A DNA stretch of 17,998 nucleotides from Nitrospinota bacterium (GTDB lineage: Bacteria; Tectomicrobia; Entotheonellia; J063), in NCBI GenBank assembly GCA_003696125.1, contig RFHZ01000258.1, positions 1 to 17,998 on the forward strand. The letters are read 5' to 3'. Under the pieces are notes generated by a model, which saw only the letters and a list, made by a program, of their open reading frames with translations, was not told where the DNA came from and ran no database searches. The position numbers and the translations under genes are program-made. Shown one piece after another: positions 1 to 6,978 of the stretch. Each line of letters starts with the position of its first letter. The first letter of the stretch is position 1.

Positions 1-458
1 CCTTTAAAGTCTATTTGCCTCTCGCCGTAGAGGGATACCTCTCCCCCCAGCCTTCCCCCTCCCCCTCCCCCTCTCAGAACCAGGGCCGGATCCTGGTGGT
101 AGATGATGAAGCCATGGTCCGGGAGGTCGTCGGTGAAATGCTCCAGCAGCTCGGGTACGAGGTCATCACCGTCGCCGATGGCCAGGAGGCGATCGACTAT
201 TACCGGGAATGGGGACACACCATCGATCTGGTCATCCTCGATCTGGTCATGCCTCATCTAGGGGGCAAGGAGTGCTGGCAGGCCTTACGCACCCTGGATC
301 CCCAGGTCAAAGTGCTCCTCTCTACCGGATACGACTGCAACACGGCGGTGCAGGACCTCCTGGAAAAAGGGGTCTGCGGTTTTGTGCAAAAGCCCTACCG
401 ATTGCAGCAATTGGCCGAAGTGGTGGAAAAGGCGCTACACGAACCTGTCCGGCAGTAG
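1..458 (+). CDS. Hybrid sensor histidine kinase, C-terminal end with receiver domain (5' partial)
   Basis: This is the last part of a two-component protein whose beginning lies before the window. The frame is open from base 3 with no stop. It first reads F-K-V-Y-L-P, which matches the closing strand of a histidine-kinase ATPase domain (typically GTTFxxYLP). A Pro-Ser linker follows, and then a complete CheY-like receiver. Counting from the TTG at 15, the acidic pair is D30-D31, the phospho-acceptor is D76 in VILDLVMP, the switch Ser/Thr lies in LLSTGY, and the lysine is in QKPY. All receiver residues needed for phosphorylation are present. The TTG or any internal start would cut the kinase motif, so a free-standing response regulator is unlikely. 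The gene is followed 35 nt later by cheX. The input signal is not visible. Confidence 0.85.
   Translation, partial: FKVYLPLAVEGYLSPQPSPSPSPSQNQGRILVVDDEAMVREVVGEMLQQLGYEVITVADGQEAIDYYREWGHTIDLVILDLVMPHLGGKECWQALRTLDPQVKVLLSTGYDCNTAVQDLLEKGVCGFVQKPYRLQQLAEVVEKALHEPVRQ
54..71 (+). repeat. TCCCCC hexamer repeat (three tandem copies) encoding a Pro-Ser linker
   Basis: Three tandem copies of a 6-base unit lie between the kinase ATPase domain and the receiver domain and encode Pro-Ser dipeptides. Because the unit is six bases, copy-number changes would alter linker length without shifting the frame. A flexible interdomain linker is the simplest reading. Confidence 0.6.
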
Positions 459-493
459 TGCAACGCTCGATGCTGGAGAAGCTGGAGGATGGT

Positions 494-955
494 ATGAATG
501 TCGATTTCATCAATCCCTTCTTAAACGCTGTGGTCAACGTCTTGAAGATGATGACCTTCACCGATCCCAAGCCGGAGAAGCCCTTCCTCAAGAAGACCAA
601 CATCTCCAAAGGGGATATCACCGGGATCGTCGGCCTGACCGGCCCGGTCAACGGCTCCATTGCGGTCAGCTTTTCAGAAAAGGCCATCCTGACCATCGTG
701 ACCAACATGCTGGGGGAGGAATTCTGCGAGATCAACCAGGAGGTACGGGATGCGGTAGGGGAGTTGAGCAACATGATCTGTGGAGATGCCCGACGCGCCC
801 TGGAAGCCAAGGGGTACCGGTTTCAGGCCTCCATCCCTACGGTCATCGACGGCAAAGGCCACACCATCACCCATGTCCATAAAGGCCCAACCCTGGTGAT
901 CCCTTTTACCATCGGGGATGCTCCCTTTTTTGTGGAAGCCTGTTTTGAACGATGA
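494..955 (+). CDS. cheX: Chemotaxis protein CheX (CheY-P phosphatase)
   Basis: This 153-aa protein matches the CheX family, cytoplasmic phosphatases that dephosphorylate CheY-P or related receivers. The signature is E90-L-S-N93, with a proline 22 residues after the Asn (P115), as in the CheC/CheX/FliY active-site helix. It has a single such site, as CheX does, rather than the two of CheC. The ATG at 494 is chosen because GGAGG (484-488) sits 5 nt upstream. An in-frame ATG at 470 has no ribosome-binding site and would add residues absent from the usual MNVxFINPFL start. It lies 35 nt after the hybrid kinase, so the two are probably cotranscribed. The receiver encoded just upstream is a plausible substrate, which is inference. 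Confidence 0.88.
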   Translation: MNVDFINPFLNAVVNVLKMMTFTDPKPEKPFLKKTNISKGDITGIVGLTGPVNGSIAVSFSEKAILTIVTNMLGEEFCEINQEVRDAVGELSNMICGDARRALEAKGYRFQASIPTVIDGKGHTITHVHKGPTLVIPFTIGDAPFFVEACFER

Positions 956-968
956 CCCCCTTTCATTT

Positions 969-987
969 TAGGCACGAAAATTGCTCT
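969..987 (+). promoter_or_regulatory. Sigma54 (RpoN) -24/-12 promoter upstream of flgF
   Basis: The core reads GGCACG-N4-TTGC, with GG at 971-972 and GC at 983-984. That is the exact spacing of the sigma54 consensus TGGCACG-N4-TTGCW; only the base before GG (A instead of T) differs. It lies in the noncoding gap after cheX and points at flgF. Transcription would begin near 996, giving a leader of about 165 nt before the flgF start. Sigma54 with a dedicated activator commonly drives rod/hook genes in many diderm bacteria. Confidence 0.85.
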
Positions 988-1049
988 CTATCAGTACAGA
1001 TGCTCAAAAACCTTGTTCCCCTGATCTGATGCAACTCGTCTCTTCTCCC

Positions 1050-1062
1050 ATGACCTGGTCAT
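1050..1062 (+). repeat. 13-bp palindrome in the flgF leader
   Basis: ATGACC and GGTCAT flank a single central T, giving a perfect dyad downstream of the sigma54 promoter start point. The octamer TGATCTGA occurs on each side as a direct repeat (1022-1029 and 1065-1072, 43 bp apart). A regulator site is possible, but the function is unknown. Confidence 0.4.
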
Positions 1063-1111
1063 CATGATCTGACCGCTCCAGAGGGGGTGAGGGGAGAGAG
1101 ACATCGTCAGA

Positions 1112-1134
1112 TTTTTGACAACCAGCGTCAAAAA
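1112..1134 (+). repeat. Inverted repeat / hairpin in the flgF 5' leader
   Basis: TTTTTGAC (1112-1119) and GTCAAAAA (1127-1134) form a perfect 8-bp stem with a 7-nt loop. It ends 16 nt before the flgF ribosome-binding site. In the transcript it could affect leader stability or access to translation. It does not sequester the Shine-Dalgarno itself. Confidence 0.5.
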
Positions 1135-1161
1135 CACTGCCTGCAGGAAAAAGGAGGGGAA

Positions 1162-1962
1162 ATGTACAACGGGATCTATGCTGCCCTGTCCGGGAGTGTG
1201 GTGCAGGAGCAGCGTCTGGCCATCCTTACCAACAACCTGGCCAATATCGGTACAGCCGGTTTCAAGGCGGACAAGCCGATCTTCCAGCTCTTCCCTCTTC
1301 CGGTAGTGGTGGGACCGGTTCCGTCCCTGCAGGCAGGGGGAACCGTCTCCCCCCTGCCTCCCCAGCCGGTGGTCACCTCTCTGGATCGTCTTCTCGGTCG
1401 CGATAGCCCGCAGAATCGCTTGTTAACGGTCCAGACCGACTTCTCGCAGGGACCGATCCGCCAGACCGGGAATCCGCTCGACCTGGCTTTAGAAGGGCGA
1501 GGCTTCTTCGTGGTAGAAGGGCCAGGGGGAGGAACCGCCTATACCCGGCAGGGAACCTTCTCCATCAACAGCGAGGGTTTCCTGGTGACCCCAAACGGAC
1601 TCCTGGTCCAGGGGGAACGGGGTCCCATCGCGATCCGGGGGAGTCAGGTCACCATTGACAGAGAAGGGCGGGTCCTGGTCGATCAGCGCTTTGTCGATCG
1701 CCTCAGGCTGGTCGATTTCCCTCAACCCTATCCCCTGGTCAAGATGGGGGATGCCCTCTTCCGTACCCGCTCCCCTCTCCCGGAAGAGGAACCGACCGAC
1801 CTGGTGGTGCACCAGGGAGCCATCGAGCTTGCCAACAGCCAGCCGATCCGGCTGATGAGCGAGGTCATCGAAACTGTCCGTGCTTATGAAGTCTACCAGA
1901 AAGTCTTGCGGGCCTTTGATGAGACCACGGCCCGTGCGGTGAATGATATTGCCAGAACCTGA
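1162..1962 (+). CDS. flgF: Flagellar basal-body rod protein FlgF
   Basis: This 266-aa proximal rod protein is exported by the flagellar type III apparatus. The N terminus (MYNGIYAALSG, then NNLANIGTAGFKAD) is the conserved D0 helix and Asn-rich turn of rod/hook proteins. The C terminus (SEVIETVRAYEVYQKVLRAFDET) is the matching C-terminal helix. The central FlgE/F/G-like region contains GNPLDLALEGRGFFVVEG and TRQGTFSINSEGFLV. The ATG at 1162 is chosen because AAGGAGG (1151-1157) lies just upstream and family members begin MYNGIY or similar; the frame stays open to 1087 but without family similarity. It is the first gene of the sigma54-driven basal-body operon and is followed 12 nt later by flgG. 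Confidence 0.93.
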   Translation: MYNGIYAALSGSVVQEQRLAILTNNLANIGTAGFKADKPIFQLFPLPVVVGPVPSLQAGGTVSPLPPQPVVTSLDRLLGRDSPQNRLLTVQTDFSQGPIRQTGNPLDLALEGRGFFVVEGPGGGTAYTRQGTFSINSEGFLVTPNGLLVQGERGPIAIRGSQVTIDREGRVLVDQRFVDRLRLVDFPQPYPLVKMGDALFRTRSPLPEEEPTDLVVHQGAIELANSQPIRLMSEVIETVRAYEVYQKVLRAFDETTARAVNDIART

Positions 1963-1974
1963 GGAGAAGCCCAG

Positions 1975-2763
1975 ATGATACGAGCCCTGTTTACCGCGGC
2001 CACCGGGATGATTGCCCAGCAACTCAACGTCGATGTGATCGCCCACAACCTGGCCAATGTCAACACCACCGGCTTTAAACGGAGTCGAGCCGATTTTCAA
2101 GATCTGCTCTACCAGACGCTACGCCAGGCTGGGGCGGCCTCTTCCAATCAGACCGAGATCCCGACCGGGATCCAGTTGGGACTCGGCACCCGGACCGCTG
2201 CCGTGCAGAAGATCTTCCTGCAAGGCGATTTTCAACAGACCCAGAACCAGCTCGACCTGGCCATCGACGGGGCCGGGTTCTTCCAGATCCTCAATCCCAA
2301 CGGCGATATTGTCTACACGCGGGCCGGAGCCTTCAAACTGGATAGCCAGGGACGCATCGTCAATTCGGACGGCTATCCCCTGGAACCGGAGATCATCATC
2401 CCTAACGATGCCACCAACATCACCATCGGGGCAGATGGAATCGTCTCTGTTCTCCGGCCGGGCAATGTGAATCCGCAGCAGGTAGGGCAGATCCGGCTGG
2501 TCAACTTCGCCAATCCGGCCGGCCTGGCCGGTATCGGCCGGAGCCTTTACCAGGTCACAACCGCTTCTGGAGATCCGATCGAAGGGGTTCCTGGACAGGA
2601 CGGGCTGGGTACCCTGTCTCAGGGCTTCCTCGAAGTCTCCAACGTCAGCGTGGTCGAAGAGCTGGTCAACCTGATCGCCGGTCAACGGGCCTATGAGATC
2701 AACTCGCGTGCCATCCAGGCAGCGGATGAAATGCTCCAGGCAGCAGGAAACCTCCGACGGTAG
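1975..2763 (+). CDS. flgG: Flagellar basal-body distal rod protein FlgG
   Basis: This 262-aa distal rod protein, the usual family length (about 260), forms the long part of the rod that crosses the periplasm inside the P and L rings. The start [36 protein letters not shown] is near-canonical FlgG. The centre has [14 protein letters not shown] and [25 protein letters not shown]. The end ([36 protein letters not shown]) is also canonical. GAGGAGAAG overlaps the flgF stop and places the Shine-Dalgarno about 7 nt before the ATG, suggesting translational coupling with flgF. No anomalies were seen. Confidence 0.96.
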   Translation: MIRALFTAATGMIAQQLNVDVIAHNLANVNTTGFKRSRADFQDLLYQTLRQAGAASSNQTEIPTGIQLGLGTRTAAVQKIFLQGDFQQTQNQLDLAIDGAGFFQILNPNGDIVYTRAGAFKLDSQGRIVNSDGYPLEPEIIIPNDATNITIGADGIVSVLRPGNVNPQQVGQIRLVNFANPAGLAGIGRSLYQVTTASGDPIEGVPGQDGLGTLSQGFLEVSNVSVVEELVNLIAGQRAYEINSRAIQAADEMLQAAGNLRR

Positions 2764-2820
2764 CCGGTTGCAGCGGAGATCTTAGTCCCTATCCTCCTCA
2801 ACTCCTCCTCTTTCCTCCGT

Positions 2821-2851
2821 CCCCGGGGTGGTTCCCCCCGCCACCCCGGGG
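2821..2851 (+). repeat. Strong GC-rich hairpin between flgG and flgA
   Basis: CCCCGGGGTGG (2821-2831) and CCACCCCGGGG (2841-2851) form a perfect 11-bp stem with a 9-nt loop. No T-run follows, so it is not a standard intrinsic terminator. It lies 33 nt before the flgA ribosome-binding site, inside the only sizeable gap (134 nt) of the flgF-flgJ operon. mRNA processing, 3'-end protection of flgFG, or attenuation are possible roles. Confidence 0.6.
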
Positions 2852-2897
2852 AGAAAGAGAGCGGGGACTCTGGGGATGGACGTGGAGGGAGAAACAG

Positions 2898-3863
2898 ATG
2901 CGAAGCCTCGGATACTGGGTACTCGGGATTCTGCTCCTCCTCAATACCGGGAAAGGCTGGGGAGAAGAGTTAACCATTATCGTGCGGGCCAGCGCAATGG
3001 TGTCAGGGACAGAGGTTACCATCGGTGATCTGGCCGAGATAAGAGGGGGGGATGCCAAGGTCCGGTCCAGGATAGCAGGCATAGTCATCGGCCAGGCCCC
3101 ACCTCCTGGTGAGGACCGTATCCTCTACGGCGGGTATATCTATACCCGGCTCAAGCAGTACGGATTTGATCCGCAATCTCTTACCATACAGGTTCCCCGT
3201 AAGATCCGGGTCACACGGGCCTTCCAGCAGATCGAATCGGGCACGATAGAACGAGTGGTCAGGGAGGCCATAAGGAGGCAAATGCCCTGGGATCCCCAGC
3301 AGACCCGTATCCGCGAGATCCGGGGGATTGAGCCGGTCATCCTCCCCCCTGGAGCGGTGCAGTACGAGGTCACCTTTCCCGGCAACACCGACTTCCTGGG
3401 TCCCACCTCCTTCTCCCTCCTCTTCCGGGTGGATGGAAACCTGGAGAAGCGGTTGTACGGGACCGCGTATATCGAGGTGATGGAGGAGGTGGTGGTACTG
3501 ACCCGACCCGTAGCCAGACACGCCATCATCACCGCCTCTGATATCCGGCTGCAGCGGGTCAACCTGGCCCGGATTCCCCGGGGGGTTATCCGTGATCCGG
3601 CAGCCGTCATCGGCAAACGGGCTCGACGCCCCCTCCAGGCCAATGCCATGGTCCGCATCTACGAAGTGGAAAGCCTCCCCCTGATCCGCCAGGGGGATCG
3701 GGTCCTGATCGTCGCCGAATCCCCTCTGCTGAAGGTAAGTACCGTGGGAGAGGCGCTGGAATCTGGAAATAAAGGGGACACGATTCGTGTGCGTAACATC
3801 TCTTCCAGCCGGGAAGTCCGGGCGATTGTTGTGGATCGCAAAACGGTGAGGGTACCATTCTGA
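2898..3863 (+). CDS. flgA: Flagellar P-ring assembly chaperone FlgA (SAF domain)
   Basis: This 321-aa periplasmic chaperone is needed for FlgI to assemble into the P ring around the rod. An N-terminal Sec signal peptide is visible (MRSLGYWVLGILLLLNTGKG, cleavage near residue 22). The C-terminal third is a SAF domain, starting near residue 198 with VVVLTRPVARHAIITASDI and including IGKRARRPLQANAMV. The last part (IRQGDRVLIVAESPLLKVS...GDTIRVRNISSSREVRA) is characteristic of FlgA. At 321 aa it is the long form; enteric FlgA is near 220 aa. The extra length is an N-terminal domain covering about residues 25-190. GGAGGGA (2884-2890) supports the ATG. The TGA overlaps the flgH ATG by one base, so translation is coupled. 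Confidence 0.9.
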   Translation: MRSLGYWVLGILLLLNTGKGWGEELTIIVRASAMVSGTEVTIGDLAEIRGGDAKVRSRIAGIVIGQAPPPGEDRILYGGYIYTRLKQYGFDPQSLTIQVPRKIRVTRAFQQIESGTIERVVREAIRRQMPWDPQQTRIREIRGIEPVILPPGAVQYEVTFPGNTDFLGPTSFSLLFRVDGNLEKRLYGTAYIEVMEEVVVLTRPVARHAIITASDIRLQRVNLARIPRGVIRDPAAVIGKRARRPLQANAMVRIYEVESLPLIRQGDRVLIVAESPLLKVSTVGEALESGNKGDTIRVRNISSSREVRAIVVDRKTVRVPF

Positions 3864-4570
3864 TGGAGCAGAAACTCCTCTCTACACAGGCAGGAACGGT
3901 GTTGATCCTGCTGCTGGCCCTGCTCTGGGGGTGCGGTGCTCCCCGGGCACGTATCACGCCGATCGATCGAGAGGTCTTCCGCACCCCGGCTCCTCCGGAG
4001 AGGGCCCCAGAGTCAGAAGGATCGCTTTTTCCCGGAGAGAACCGCCATGCCTTGCTCTTTATCGATCGCAAGGCTCACCTGGTCAACGATATCGTCACCA
4101 TCCGCATCACCGAAACGGCCAGCGCGTCCGGAGAGGCCAAGACGGAAACGGATCGCTCCTCCTCTGTGTCCGGGAGCCTGGATGCGGTCTTCGGTTTTGA
4201 ACGGACCCTGCAAAACAACAAGATCGATCCCTCTGCCGTCCTGGAGACCGATCTGAGCCACTCCTTTGACGGCTCGGGAGCCACGACGCGGAAGAACTCG
4301 CTGAGCGCCACCATTACCGCGGTGGTGCGGGAAGTCTTCCCCAACGGGAACCTCTATATCGAGGGACGAAAAGAGGTGATCATCAACAACGAGCGGCAGT
4401 ATATCATCATCAGCGGAGTGATTCGGCCGGAGGACATCCTGCCGGACAACAGCATCCCCTCTGATCTGATCGCCAATGCCCGTATCGAGTACTCGGGACA
4501 GGGAGTGGTGGCAGACAAGCAACGTCCGGGCTGGTTAGGCCGAATCATCGATGTGGTCTGGCCGTTCTAG
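3863..4570 (+). CDS. flgH: Flagellar L-ring protein FlgH (lipoprotein)
   Basis: This 235-aa outer-membrane L-ring subunit forms the bushing through which the rod leaves the cell. A lipoprotein signal is clear: a hydrophobic stretch followed by L-L-W-G-C24, so Cys24 is the lipidation site. The conserved FlgH regions are present: HLVNDIVTIRITETASASGEAKT near residue 75, GNLYIEGRKEVIINNERQYI, and VRPEDI-like VIRPEDILPDNSIPSD. The end (NARIEYSGQGVVADKQRPGW, then a hydrophobic tail ending VVWPF) is also typical. Its presence shows that the organism has an outer membrane. It starts in a TGATG overlap with flgA, and flgI follows after 20 nt. Confidence 0.95.
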   Translation: MEQKLLSTQAGTVLILLLALLWGCGAPRARITPIDREVFRTPAPPERAPESEGSLFPGENRHALLFIDRKAHLVNDIVTIRITETASASGEAKTETDRSSSVSGSLDAVFGFERTLQNNKIDPSAVLETDLSHSFDGSGATTRKNSLSATITAVVREVFPNGNLYIEGRKEVIINNERQYIIISGVIRPEDILPDNSIPSDLIANARIEYSGQGVVADKQRPGWLGRIIDVVWPF

Positions 4571-4590
4571 GAGAGACAAGGGAGCGGGAT

Positions 4591-5694
4591 ATGCGTTGGA
4601 CACGAAACCTCCTCTTCATCCTCCTGCTTCTGGTGAGTATGGGTACCCTCGCCCTGGCCGCCCGGGTAAAAGACATCACCACCATTGCCGGGGTGCGGGA
4701 GAATCAACTGATCGGGTACGGGCTGGTGGTCGGCCTGGATGGTACCGGTGATCGGGGAGGAACCGGATTCACCACGCAGACCATAGCCAGCATGCTGCGG
4801 GGACTCGGGATTACCGTAGACCCTGCCGTCATCAAGGTCAGAAACGTGGCGGCCGTGATGGTCACGGCTCACCTCCCCCCTTTTGCCCGGCCCGGCAGCC
4901 GCATCGATGTGGTGGTCTCCTCCATCGGGGATGCCAAAAGCCTGCAGGGGGGCACGCTGCTCCTCACCCCGCTACGTGCCCCGGACGGCAAGATCTACGC
5001 CATGGCCCAGGGACCGATCTCCATCGGAGGATTCGCCTTTAGCGGGAATGCCGGGGGAGGGGTACAGCGCAACCATCCTACCGTCGGGCACATCGCCGGG
5101 GGAGCCATCGTGGAGCGGGCGGTACCGGTGCAGTTTGCCGGTCGAGACAGCCTGACCCTGTTACTCAACGAGCCCGACTTTACCACAAGCTTTCGCCTGG
5201 TCGAGACGATCAACCGGCAGTTCGGTGCTGCCGTTGCCCAGGCGGTGGATAGCGGGACGGTAACTGTCCGCATCCCGGAACCGTATCGCCAGAACGTGGT
5301 GGAGTTTGTCTCCACCATAGAGAACATGGAGCTGACCCCGGATACGGTGGCCAGGGTGGTGCTGGATGAACGTACCGGTACCGTGGTGATCGGGGAGAAC
5401 GTGCGCATCTCTACCGTAGCCATCGCCCATGGGAATCTCAGTATCGAGATCCGCGAGACCCAGCAGGTCTCCCAACCTCCTCCCCTCTCCAGCGGACAGA
5501 CGGTGGTCACGCCAGAGACCCAGATCCAGGTACAGGAGGAGAAGGCCAATCTCCTGGTGCTGCCGCAGGCGGTCACCATCCGCGATCTGGTCAAGGCCCT
5601 CAACGCTATCGGTGTGACTCCCCGTGACCTGATCGCCATCTTCCAGGCCATTAAAGCGGCTGGAGCACTCCATGCCCGATTGGAGATCATGTGA
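4591..5694 (+). CDS. flgI: Flagellar P-ring protein FlgI
   Basis: This 367-aa periplasmic protein is the usual family length (about 365). It polymerises into the P ring in the peptidoglycan layer. The signal peptide ends near residue 23 (LALA before ARVKD). The mature start, RVKDITTIAGVRENQLIGYG followed by LVVGLDGTGDRGG, is diagnostic. Other landmarks are QTIASMLRGLGI, GGTLLLTPLRAPDGKIYAMAQG, NHPTVGHI, and a C-terminal region with VTIRDLVKALNAIGVTPRDL followed by IAIFQAIKAAGALHARLEIM. A GGGAGCGG Shine-Dalgarno-like sequence lies at 4580-4587. The stop overlaps the flgJ start, so FlgI and the rod-cap protein are translationally coupled. Confidence 0.97.
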   Translation: MRWTRNLLFILLLLVSMGTLALAARVKDITTIAGVRENQLIGYGLVVGLDGTGDRGGTGFTTQTIASMLRGLGITVDPAVIKVRNVAAVMVTAHLPPFARPGSRIDVVVSSIGDAKSLQGGTLLLTPLRAPDGKIYAMAQGPISIGGFAFSGNAGGGVQRNHPTVGHIAGGAIVERAVPVQFAGRDSLTLLLNEPDFTTSFRLVETINRQFGAAVAQAVDSGTVTVRIPEPYRQNVVEFVSTIENMELTPDTVARVVLDERTGTVVIGENVRISTVAIAHGNLSIEIRETQQVSQPPPLSSGQTVVTPETQIQVQEEKANLLVLPQAVTIRDLVKALNAIGVTPRDLIAIFQAIKAAGALHARLEIM

Positions 5695-6515
5695 TGGAAC
5701 GGAGTCCTGTTCTCCCCCCCTCCCTCCTGCTTCAGCCGCCCCTGGAGGCGAAAACCCAGGCCAGCCGGGTCAATCCTCCTGGTCACAGGAACGAGCCGCA
5801 AACGGTGGAAGAAGGGGTGGCCGCCTTTGAAGCCATCCTGATCTTTCAACTCCTCCAGATCATGCGCAAAACCGTACCCCGCTCCGGCCTGTTCGGTACC
5901 GGTTTTGTCCATGATCTCTATACCTCCCTCTTCGATCAGGAGGTAGCCCAGCAGATGGCACAACGCGGGGGATTGGGACTGGCCCCCCTTCTGCTACGAC
6001 AGCTCCAGCAACCCGCTCCTGCACCGGTCACCTCTCCCCCCCAGCAGGCCCTCGCCACCTATCGAAGCCAGATGGAGACGCCAACGCCCGCCTTTACCCT
6101 CCCCATACAGGGCGTGATCTCTTCCCCCTTTGGGTGGCGCCTGGACCCGCTGGACCCGCAACGGGAGCAGTACCATCAAGGAATCGATCTGGCCGCACCA
6201 GAGGGAACGGTGATCCGGGCAGCAGCATCCGGCACGGTCATCTTTAGCGGAAGAAAGGAGGGATACGGCAACCTAGTCATTCTCCAGCATGGAGACGGAT
6301 ACCAGACCTACTATGCCCATAACGCAGAGAACCTGGTCCGGGTAGGAGAGACGGTACAACAGGGACAGCCGATCGGTATAGTCGGGCAGACGGGACGGAC
6401 GACCGGACCGCACCTGCACTTTGAAATCCGCCAGGATGCACGGGTACTTGATCCGGCTCTGTTCTTATTCCAGGCCCGCGCTCTGCAAAAATCTCCTTCC
6501 CAAAAAAGTACTTAA
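5694..6515 (+). CDS. flgJ: FlgJ-type rod-cap protein fused to an M23 peptidoglycan endopeptidase
   Basis: This 273-aa protein joins two domains. Residues about 37-100 are a FlgJ rod-binding domain (AFEAILIFQLLQIMRKTVPR, then LFDQEVAQQMAQRGGLG). A Pro/Gln-rich linker leads to an M23 (LytM-type) metallopeptidase at about 135-255, beginning GVISSPFGWRLDP. The zinc ligands and catalytic His are visible as H161-x3-D165, H209 in YYAHN, and H240-L-H242. In gamma- and betaproteobacterial FlgJ the second domain is a glucosaminidase, so this is a different wall-cutting chemistry (peptide cross-bridges rather than glycan). The ATG at 5694 is in a TGATG overlap with flgI; a GTG one codon earlier is also possible. 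The stop codon overlaps the -35 of the next promoter. Confidence 0.9.
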   Translation: MERSPVLPPSLLLQPPLEAKTQASRVNPPGHRNEPQTVEEGVAAFEAILIFQLLQIMRKTVPRSGLFGTGFVHDLYTSLFDQEVAQQMAQRGGLGLAPLLLRQLQQPAPAPVTSPPQQALATYRSQMETPTPAFTLPIQGVISSPFGWRLDPLDPQREQYHQGIDLAAPEGTVIRAAASGTVIFSGRKEGYGNLVILQHGDGYQTYYAHNAENLVRVGETVQQGQPIGIVGQTGRTTGPHLHFEIRQDARVLDPALFLFQARALQKSPSQKST

Positions 6516-6539
6516 GTTTTCCTTGTCCTCTACCGATAA
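6512..6539 (+). promoter_or_regulatory. Sigma28 (FliA) promoter for flgM and the late operon
   Basis: TTAAGTTT (6512-6519), a 12-nt spacer and ACCGATAA (6532-6539) match the sigma28 consensus TAAAGTTT / GCCGATAA at 7 of 8 bases in each half. The spacer is one base longer than the usual 11; shifting the -35 to 6513-6520 restores 11 with fewer matches. The -35 overlaps the TAA of flgJ. Transcription would begin near 6546, about 34 nt before flgM. Confidence 0.88.
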
Positions 6540-6579
6540 GTGTGGTAAGCTGGGGAACAAGGAAGGAGGTTTTTGAGCA

Positions 6580-6888
6580 ATGAGAATTTCAGGCAACGAT
6601 CCGATCCGGAATGATCCCGTTGTACATGGCAGTAACCAGGTGGCCAAGGATCTGCAGGCACAGCAGGAGAGATCGGCGCGCATTGCGGGTACTGAACCAG
6701 ATAAGGTAGAGTTCTCCGCACGGGCAAGAGACATCCAGCGGATCAAGGAAGTACTGGCCCAAACCCCAGAGGTCCGACAGGACCGTATCGAGGCAGCCAG
6801 AAAGGCATTAGAGAGCGGTACCCTGAATCTCCAGGGTAAGGATCTGGCAGAAAGGATTATTCTCGATACGTTACAGAATACGATCTAG
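6580..6888 (+). CDS. flgM: Anti-sigma28 factor FlgM
   Basis: This 102-aa protein binds and inhibits the flagellar sigma factor FliA until it is exported through the completed hook-basal body. The N-terminal 35 residues are polar and disorder-prone, as expected for a secreted anti-sigma factor. The conserved sigma-binding half starts near residue 41 (DKVEFSARARDIQRIKEVL, then RQDRIEAARKALESGTLNLQ, LAERIILDTL). AAGGAGG (6563-6569) precedes the ATG. It sits directly behind a sigma28 promoter, giving the standard autoregulatory loop in which free FliA raises production of its own inhibitor. It is followed by a structured 149-nt gap and then flgN. Confidence 0.93.
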   Translation: MRISGNDPIRNDPVVHGSNQVAKDLQAQQERSARIAGTEPDKVEFSARARDIQRIKEVLAQTPEVRQDRIEAARKALESGTLNLQGKDLAERIILDTLQNTI

Positions 6889-6900
6889 CCCTACACCAGG

Positions 6901-6912
6901 GCAGGTACCTGC
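6901..6912 (+). repeat. 12-bp perfect palindrome after flgM
   Basis: GCAGGTACCTGC is a perfect palindrome 12 nt after the flgM stop. It is preceded by a small GCCCT/AGGGC inverted repeat (6888-6902) that overlaps its first two bases. It could be an operator or part of an RNA fold; no function can be assigned. Confidence 0.45.
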
Positions 6913-6951
6913 TGCACAGCGCATCAATTCCTGCTGTAACCCATCCTCTCC

Positions 6952-6978
6952 CCACCCCTCTCCCGGGTAGAGGGGTGG
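6952..6978 (+). repeat. GC-rich hairpin between flgM and flgN
   Basis: CCACCCCTCT (6952-6961) and AGAGGGGTGG (6969-6978) form a perfect 10-bp stem with a 7-nt loop. There is no T-run, so it is not a classical terminator. It lies 46 nt before the flgN ribosome-binding site. It may cause partial termination or stabilise the flgM segment, allowing flgM and flgNKL to be made in different amounts. Confidence 0.55.

Noticed and set aside
5714-5720. C7 tract near the flgJ start (and a G7 tract in flgA at 3045-3051) as phase-variation switches
   Set aside because: Seven bases is short for slippage-driven switching, and both tracts fit the Pro- and Gly-coding bias of GC-rich genes.
4995-5963. Minus-strand open frame across flgI and flgJ
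   Set aside because: It spans the flgI-flgJ junction, both of which are clear genes on the plus strand, and its translation is low-complexity Ser/Arg/Thr-rich.
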